6,680 nucleotides of DNA from JAQVYV01 sp964507305 (lineage in GTDB: Bacteria; Bacillota; Clostridia; Saccharofermentanales; UBA5734), in NCBI GenBank assembly GCA_964507305.1, contig CAZDPQ010000137.1:1-6680 (forward strand). The letters are read 5' to 3'. Within the stretch, counting starts at the first letter, position 1. The number at the start of each line of letters is the position of its first letter. A program made the translations under genes and the position numbers. This document shows positions 5,195 through 6,680 of this stretch, in pieces. Under the pieces are notes generated by a model. It searched no databases and was not told the origin of the DNA. It saw only the letters and a program-made list of their open reading frames with translations.

Positions 5195-6655
5195 TCACTT
5201 TTCAAAAATGATATTCGGACCGTATTCCGCAAGCGCGACCATAAAATACGGATTGACGCAGCTGTCTCCGGCTTCGCGGGCAAATCCCCACATCTCCCGG
5301 TAAAGATCCTTCAGCGCTTCCCGGTATTCCGGCTCATAGGCAACATTAACCATCTCGCCCGGATCTTTCTCCAGGTCGTAGAGCTCGTCATAATAGTCGA
5401 ACGCGTTGTAGATCATGTGGTACTTCTTCGTGATCACCGACCGCTGGATCCCGTAGATCTCATTCCCGTTGGACTGCGTAAACAGCGCGGTCCGCCAGCC
5501 CTCCGGCTCCCGGTCCTCCAGGAACGGCATCAGGCTACGTCCCGATGCGGAGAATCCCGGGATCCCGGCGTAATCCAGAATGGTCGGCGCCAGGTCCGTG
5601 ATCGAAACCAGCCGGTCGACCAGGCGTCCCGGCCGGCGGATCCCTCCGCGGCTCCACAGGACGACCGGGATATGGTACGCGCCGAGATAACAGGGCAGCC
5701 CCTTGGCGAACAATCCGTGCTCCCCGCAGTAATCCCCGTGGTCGGACAGGTACAGGATAAGCGTGTTCTCCAGCTGACCGGTCCGGTCCAGGGCGTCGAC
5801 GATACGTCCGAACTGCGCATCCTCGAAGCTGCAGAATGCCAGGTAGGCTTTGATTGCACGTTTCCACTCCGCCTCGGTCAGGACCCCGAGCTTGTCGCGC
5901 AGCCTGCGGTGCAGGCCGGGCTTCTTGCCGAAGTCATCCGCGAAATTGTCCGGAAGGCGTATATCCTCTTCATCATAAAGATCCAGATATTCTTGCGGCG
6001 GGATGCACGGTTCATGAGGCCCGGTCATGCCGACGAACTGGCACCAGGGGCCGTCCGCTTCTTTACGTCCTTCGATGATCCGGATCGCGTCGTCCGCCGT
6101 ATCCCGGTCGCCATACGGATTTTCGCTTTCCCCGTACATGCGGTAGACCGGGTACCCCTCGCGGACGATTTCGCCGTCGCCCCGCTCCCCTCGCGTGACG
6201 ACCCCTTCTCCGTAATTTCTCCAGTCCCTGCCGGAAGGCCTGTTCCCGTACCGTCCGCGGAACGAGACCGCTTTTTCATTCCTGTACCCCATCTGCCATC
6301 CGCGGTCCGCCGGGCTCTCGACAGCCGACACATGCCATTTGCCCGAATACTGCAGAAGATAGCCGTTTTCACGGAGCACATCCGAAAACAGGCGCACGCC
6401 GTCATACAATCCGCGGCTCAGCGCGTTGTCCACGTCGACGTTGTTCCACACGCCGTGACCGGACGGATACAGTCCGCTGAAGAAGGAAGCGCGGGACGGG
6501 CAACAGTGCGGCGCGGTGCAGTAGGCCTCCGTGAAAACAAGCCCTTCCCGCGCCAGGCGGTCCGTGTTCGGCGTCTTGGCTCTGCAGAACGGATAAATGC
6601 TGTCCGCCCGCTGATGATCGGTCATGAAAATCAGAAAATTCGGTCTCGGCATCAT
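5195..6655 (-). CDS. Type I (formylglycine) sulfatase, S1 family, cytoplasmic
   Basis: This is a complete 486-aa protein of typical length for the family. It hydrolyses sulfate esters, here most likely on a carbohydrate. It opens with PNFLIFMTDHQRADS (5-19), the family start that supplies a metal-binding Asp (Asp13). The signature CCPSRASFFSG (51-61) matches C-x-P-S-R-x-x-x-(L/F)-x-G, so Cys51 is the residue expected to become formylglycine. GKWHV (105-109) gives Lys106 and His108, GPHEP (212-216) gives His213, and SDHGDYCGEHGLFAKG (304-319) gives Asp305, His306 and Lys318. The C-terminal half carries YDELYDLEKDPGEMVNVAYEPE (421-442), also typical. No signal peptide is present, so desulfation should be intracellular. 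Cys-type activation needs a maturing enzyme, presumably anaerobic sulfatase-maturating enzyme, encoded elsewhere. One oddity is His14 where many family members have a second Asp. Two consecutive ATG codons (6653-6655 and 6650-6652) could start it. The natural sulfated substrate is unknown. Confidence 0.95.
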   Translation of the reverse strand: MMPRPNFLIFMTDHQRADSIYPFCRAKTPNTDRLAREGLVFTEAYCTAPHCCPSRASFFSGLYPSGHGVWNNVDVDNALSRGLYDGVRLFSDVLRENGYLLQYSGKWHVSAVESPADRGWQMGYRNEKAVSFRGRYGNRPSGRDWRNYGEGVVTRGERGDGEIVREGYPVYRMYGESENPYGDRDTADDAIRIIEGRKEADGPWCQFVGMTGPHEPCIPPQEYLDLYDEEDIRLPDNFADDFGKKPGLHRRLRDKLGVLTEAEWKRAIKAYLAFCSFEDAQFGRIVDALDRTGQLENTLILYLSDHGDYCGEHGLFAKGLPCYLGAYHIPVVLWSRGGIRRPGRLVDRLVSITDLAPTILDYAGIPGFSASGRSLMPFLEDREPEGWRTALFTQSNGNEIYGIQRSVITKKYHMIYNAFDYYDELYDLEKDPGEMVNVAYEPEYREALKDLYREMWGFAREAGDSCVNPYFMVALAEYGPNIIFEK

Positions 6656-6660
6656 CAGAT

Positions 6661-6667
6661 CTTCCCC
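6661..6667 (-). promoter_or_regulatory. Weak ribosome binding site for the sulfatase
   Basis: On the minus strand, GGGGAAG lies 5 nt before the first of two tandem ATG codons and 8 nt before the second. It is a poorer anti-Shine-Dalgarno match than those of the other genes, and does not decide between the two starts. The promoter is not visible in the remaining bases to 6680; the gene may be downstream of others in an operon off the right edge. Confidence 0.45.
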
Positions 6668-6680
6668 GTATCGGCAGCTG

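Noticed and set aside
1..6680. CRISPR array, tRNA, rRNA, insertion sequence or phage gene
   Set aside because: I saw no regularly spaced repeats, no tRNA-like cloverleaf, no transposase or integrase motif and no terminal inverted repeats.

Overview
The window is a compact bacterial locus of four protein-coding genes with glycan-degradation content. The coding regions are GC-rich, the one long intergenic region is AT-rich, the genes have strong Shine-Dalgarno sequences (AAGGAGG, GGGAGG), and there is a convergent stem-loop terminator. These traits fit a fairly GC-rich Gram-positive lineage (Clostridia- or Paenibacillaceae-like, perhaps gut-associated). That placement is an inference from style, not from a marker gene.

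Layout: (1) Positions 1-1612, minus strand, hold a two-gene operon. A GTG-started 401-aa TIM-barrel sugar isomerase/epimerase-like enzyme (1612 to 407) is followed 24 bp later by the first 127 codons of a GH29 alpha-L-fucosidase (382, running off the left edge). (2) Positions 1613-2113 are a 500-bp divergent intergenic region. It has a credible promoter for each side, a 12-bp direct repeat (1779-1790 and 1923-1934), and a 14-bp perfect palindrome just before the ribosome binding site of the next gene. (3) Positions 2114-5128, plus strand, encode a 1004-aa membrane-anchored extracellular protein that I cannot assign to a named family. It has an N-terminal anchor, a Ser-rich linker, a beta-rich domain, a long helical domain with many aromatic residues, a small beta domain and a helical tail. 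The architecture resembles polysaccharide lyases and glycosidases built on an alpha/alpha toroid, but this is inference. (4) Positions 5129-5194 hold a 14-bp stem terminator shared by converging genes. (5) Positions 5195-6655, minus strand, encode a complete type I sulfatase with an intact C-x-P-S-R formylglycine motif and no signal peptide.

Working model (inference): the large anchored protein binds or cleaves a sulfated, fucosylated polysaccharide or mucin-type glycan at the cell surface. Imported oligosaccharides are then desulfated by the cytoplasmic sulfatase and defucosylated by the cytoplasmic GH29 enzyme, and the isomerase-like protein processes a released sugar. No transporter, regulator or sulfatase-maturing enzyme is visible in the window.
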